DNA from: Pasteurella sp030783905
Lineage (GTDB): Bacteria > Pseudomonadota > Gammaproteobacteria > Enterobacterales > Pasteurellaceae
Direction: 5' to 3'
Length of the DNA: 64,000 bases
NCBI GenBank assembly: GCA_051122655.1
Contig: CP182107.1
Span: 2,170,001 to 2,234,000, forward strand
Part shown: piece by piece, positions 61,837 to 64,000 of the stretch
Numbering within the stretch: position 1 is the stretch's first letter
How the letters are laid out: each line of letters starts with the position of its first letter
Notes under the pieces: generated by a model
Databases searched by the model: none
Told to the model about the DNA's origin: nothing
The model's input: the letters and a program-made list of their open reading frames with translations, nothing else
Program-made: the position numbers and the translations under genes

Positions 61837-62244
61837 TCAAGGCTGTGTATCAAACACCATCACATTATCGGGGAGTTGATACCAGGCCTGTTTTTCTCTC
61901 GTCCAAACATGGATCGTGGGTTCGATGATCTCGGTATTGTCCAATGTGGATGGTTTGAGCATTAATTTATCAGGGTAACTTGGGCTGTAATGGTAAATAT
62001 GGTTTGCGCAAGTGGGGCAAAACATTGCAATGGTTTGGTTACCGCTCTCTGCCTGACGACGAAAGGCTTTCAGTTCACCCGTTAACTCCAATGCATCTTT
62101 ATCAATCATTGCCGTCAGACTAAATGCACTAGTGGATAATTTTTGGCATTGTTTACAATGACAAGCCGCAATCGCAATAGGTGCTTTGTGTAGAGTGTAG
62201 CGCACTTGCCCGCATTGACATTGCCCATTAATTGGATAATCCAT
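61837..62244 (-). CDS. GFA-family (Mss4-like) zinc protein
   Basis: The 135-residue protein has the GFA pattern: C9 and C11 (Q-C-Q-C-G), then C28, C30 and C33 (C-H-C-K-Q-C), then C76 and C79 (C-P-T-C). GFA proteins were named for glutathione-dependent formaldehyde activation, but most have no proven reaction. It lies 28 bp after hisD and is part of the three-gene insert between hisD and hisC. Confidence 0.87.
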   Translation of the reverse strand: MDYPINGQCQCGQVRYTLHKAPIAIAACHCKQCQKLSTSAFSLTAMIDKDALELTGELKAFRRQAESGNQTIAMFCPTCANHIYHYSPSYPDKLMLKPSTLDNTEIIEPTIHVWTREKQAWYQLPDNVMVFDTQP

Positions 62245-62272
62245 GTTATTTCCCTTCTATCGTCATAAGTAG

Positions 62273-63553
62273 TTATTTCAATTTATTCAAGCGAATGGCT
62301 ACCGCTTGCTTATGTGCCTCTAACTGTTCCGCCGTCGCCATTAACATCACGGTTTCTGCAAGGTCGGTAAAGCCTTGTGGGGTCAGTTCTTGTACTGTCA
62401 TGCGTTTGCTAAAATCTGCTAACCCTAAACTGGAGTGGGTACGAGTATAGCCATAAGTAGGTAATACATGGTTGGTACCACTAGCATAATCGCCCATACT
62501 TTCAGGCGAATACGCCCCTAAGAAAATAGAACCCGCGTTATCTAACAATGGCAGTAAATTGCGCGCATTTTCTACTTGCACCACTAAATGTTCAGGCGCA
62601 TAAGCATTGCTGATTTCCACGCACTGTTGCAGATCTTCTGCGATAAAGGTGCGACTGTGGGCGAGGGCTTTGCGTGCCGTTTCTGCTCTTGGTAAACGCG
62701 CCAGTTGTTGCTCAATGGAAAGAGCGGTCTGTTTTGCCAACGTTTCGCAGTTTGTGACTAAAATTACCTGGCTGTCTGCACCGTGTTCCGCTTGTGACAA
62801 TAAATCGCTTGCCACAAAATCAGGATCAGCAAATTCATCGGCAATCACTAACACTTCAGAAGGACCTGCTGGCATATCAATGGCGGTGCCTTGTTGTAAC
62901 ACTTGGCGTTTGGCTTCAGTCACAAAGGCATTGCCCGGTCCGAAAATTTTATCCACTTTTTGCACACTTTCTGTGCCGTTTGCCATGGCAAAAATGGCTT
63001 GTGCACCACCAATCGCATAGATAGTTTCTACGCCACATAAATTGGCGGTGTAAAGAATTTCATCGGCAATGGGTGGTGGCGAGCAAAGTACGATTTTTTT
63101 ACAGCCTGCGATTTTGGCAGGTACGGCAAGCATTAGCACGGTGGAAAATAACGGGGCAGAGCCACCTGGGATATACAAGCCCACTTTTTCAATGGGGCGT
63201 GTCAGTACTTGGCAACGCACGCCCGCTTGGGTCTCGAGATCCACACCTTGACTTTTCTGCGCTTGGTGAAAACGTTCAATGTTGCCTTTGGCCGTTTGAA
63301 TAGCCTGTTTTAATTCCGGAGCAATACGCTGACTGGCTTGCTCAATTTGTGCTTTGGAGATGACAAGGCTGTCTAATTTGGTTTTGTCAAATTTCTCTGT
63401 CAGTTCAAATAATGCGTTATCGCCATTATTGATGACATGACTTTTAATCGCCTTCACCGCTTGGGTAATTTGCTCACCAATGGCTTGCACGGGGCGAGAA
63501 AGTGCGACTTGTTTTTGTGTTGAATTTAATGTATTCCAAATAAGTGTTTGCAT
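62273..63553 (-). CDS. hisD: Histidinol dehydrogenase
   Basis: HisD oxidises histidinol to histidine in two NAD-linked steps with zinc. The 426 residues include I-P-G-G-S-A-P-L-F near 125-135, I-F-G-P-G-N-A-F-V, and the Zn/catalytic A-P-E-H-L and S-P-E-S-M-G-D-Y-A-S-G-T-N-H regions. It lies 14 bp after the CatB-like gene. hisG, normally just upstream, is not in this window. Confidence 0.98.
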   Translation of the reverse strand: MQTLIWNTLNSTQKQVALSRPVQAIGEQITQAVKAIKSHVINNGDNALFELTEKFDKTKLDSLVISKAQIEQASQRIAPELKQAIQTAKGNIERFHQAQKSQGVDLETQAGVRCQVLTRPIEKVGLYIPGGSAPLFSTVLMLAVPAKIAGCKKIVLCSPPPIADEILYTANLCGVETIYAIGGAQAIFAMANGTESVQKVDKIFGPGNAFVTEAKRQVLQQGTAIDMPAGPSEVLVIADEFADPDFVASDLLSQAEHGADSQVILVTNCETLAKQTALSIEQQLARLPRAETARKALAHSRTFIAEDLQQCVEISNAYAPEHLVVQVENARNLLPLLDNAGSIFLGAYSPESMGDYASGTNHVLPTYGYTRTHSSLGLADFSKRMTVQELTPQGFTDLAETVMLMATAEQLEAHKQAVAIRLNKLK

Positions 63554-63567
63554 ATTTTTTTCCTAGC

Positions 63568-64000
63568 TTACTCAATAGGGTCACTGACTTTCCCAGTTAA
63601 AAAGTCAAGATTGCGTGTGATTTTGTCAATCTCCCAATCCCACCATTTTAATGCTAATAAGTGTTCGATTTTCTCAGGCGAAAAACGCGTTTTTATCACG
63701 CGAGCAGGGTTCCCCGCGACAACCGTATAAGGTGGAACATTTTTGGTGACAACCGAGTGGGTACCAATAATCGCGCCATCGCCAATTTTTACGCCTGGCA
63801 TAATCGTGGCGTTATAGCCGATCCAAACATCATTGCCCACAATGGTATCGCCTTTTATTGGCAGTACTGCTTTATCGGGTAAGGCTTTTGCCCATTCATA
63901 ACCAAAAATCCCAAATGGGTAAGTGGAGATGGCATTCATTTGATGATTCGCGCCATTCATAATAAATTTCACATCAGAGCCAATCATGCAAAATTTACCG
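63568..64000 (-). CDS. CatB-related hexapeptide-repeat acetyltransferase (5' end outside window)
   Basis: The frame is open to the window edge, so the true start lies beyond base 64000. The visible part has the xenobiotic acyltransferase (CatB/Vat) pattern: I-M-N-G-A-N-H with the catalytic His, then hexapeptide repeats (I-V-G-N-D-V-W-I-G, I-M-P-G-V-K-I-G, I-G-T-H-S-V-V-T-K) and V-V-A-G-N-P-A. Such enzymes acetylate chloramphenicol or streptogramin A, but many chromosomal members have other substrates. Resistance cannot be inferred. It sits directly upstream of hisD. Confidence 0.87.
   Translation of the reverse strand, partial: GKFCMIGSDVKFIMNGANHQMNAISTYPFGIFGYEWAKALPDKAVLPIKGDTIVGNDVWIGYNATIMPGVKIGDGAIIGTHSVVTKNVPPYTVVAGNPARVIKTRFSPEKIEHLLALKWWDWEIDKITRNLDFLTGKVSDPIE

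Noticed and set aside
53111..61853. Genomic island or prophage within the his region
   Set aside because: No integrase, transposase, tRNA end or flanking direct repeat was seen; insertions are single genes or small groups.
1..64000. CRISPR arrays or rRNA operons
   Set aside because: No regularly spaced repeat series and no rRNA-like sequence were found by reading the window.

Overview
The window reads as chromosome of a member of the Pasteurellaceae, most likely Pasteurella (P. multocida or a close relative). The evidence is at least 22 exact copies of the Haemophilus-type uptake signal AAGTGCGGT or its complement, a comA-E competence operon divergent from mrcA (ponA), a SecM-SecA pair with a Pasteurellaceae-like arrest end, a PyrR regulator, and moderately AT-rich housekeeping genes. 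The species is inferred from remembered gene content, not from a search. No transposase, integrase, phage structural gene, rRNA or CRISPR array was seen.

Layout. 1-8062 (minus): mltG (cut by the window edge), serA, rpiA, an rdgB-(Sel1-like)-ybjQ-hemW operon with touching genes, comE1 with a candidate Sxy/CRP-S site, then ispH and lspA. 8171-13602 (minus): ileS, ribF and murJ, divergent from rpsT (UUG start). 14234-16793: smp/serB divergent pair, yajQ and a YeaQ-type membrane protein. 17263-21497 (minus): a CAU-anticodon tRNA that looks like tRNA-Ile2, then the macromolecular-synthesis operon rpsU-dnaG-rpoD. 21716-29149: tsaD, a small membrane protein and tdk; gor and rlmJ; the PLP synthase genes pdxS-pdxT with their divergent MocR-type regulator pdxR. 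29170-38156: mrcA divergent from comABCDE, then aroK, aroB and dam. 38206-42170: dciA-like gene divergent from secM-secA, then mutT. 42236-52343 (mostly minus): small secreted protein, holA, lptE, leuS, a transglutaminase/MerT-like/MerP-like operon, apaH, rsmA, a one-parvulin surA, and pyrR.

52491-64000 (minus) is the histidine biosynthesis operon and the most unusual part of the window. In transcription order it runs: CatB-like acetyltransferase (partial), hisD, GFA-fold protein, histidine phosphatase, RhuM-Fic (broken by one in-frame TAG), hisC, hisB, a HEPN-like protein with an R-x4-H motif, hisH, a MOSC protein, hisA, hisF, an FRG-domain protein, hisIE. All genes point the same way with short gaps or overlaps. 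Only the hisC-hisB and hisA-hisF junctions are free of extra genes. The FRG, HEPN-like and phosphatase genes are visibly AT-rich and carry no uptake signal. This suggests the operon is a repeated landing site for accessory genes, some with domains known from toxin or defence systems. That is the best candidate here for something not yet described.

Regulatory structure of note: a CRP-S-like site before comE1; a perfect 9-6-9 inverted repeat over the secM promoter; a 28-bp near-palindrome before the transglutaminase/Mer-like operon; uptake-signal inverted pairs serving as terminators; and two hairpins between ileS and lspA.
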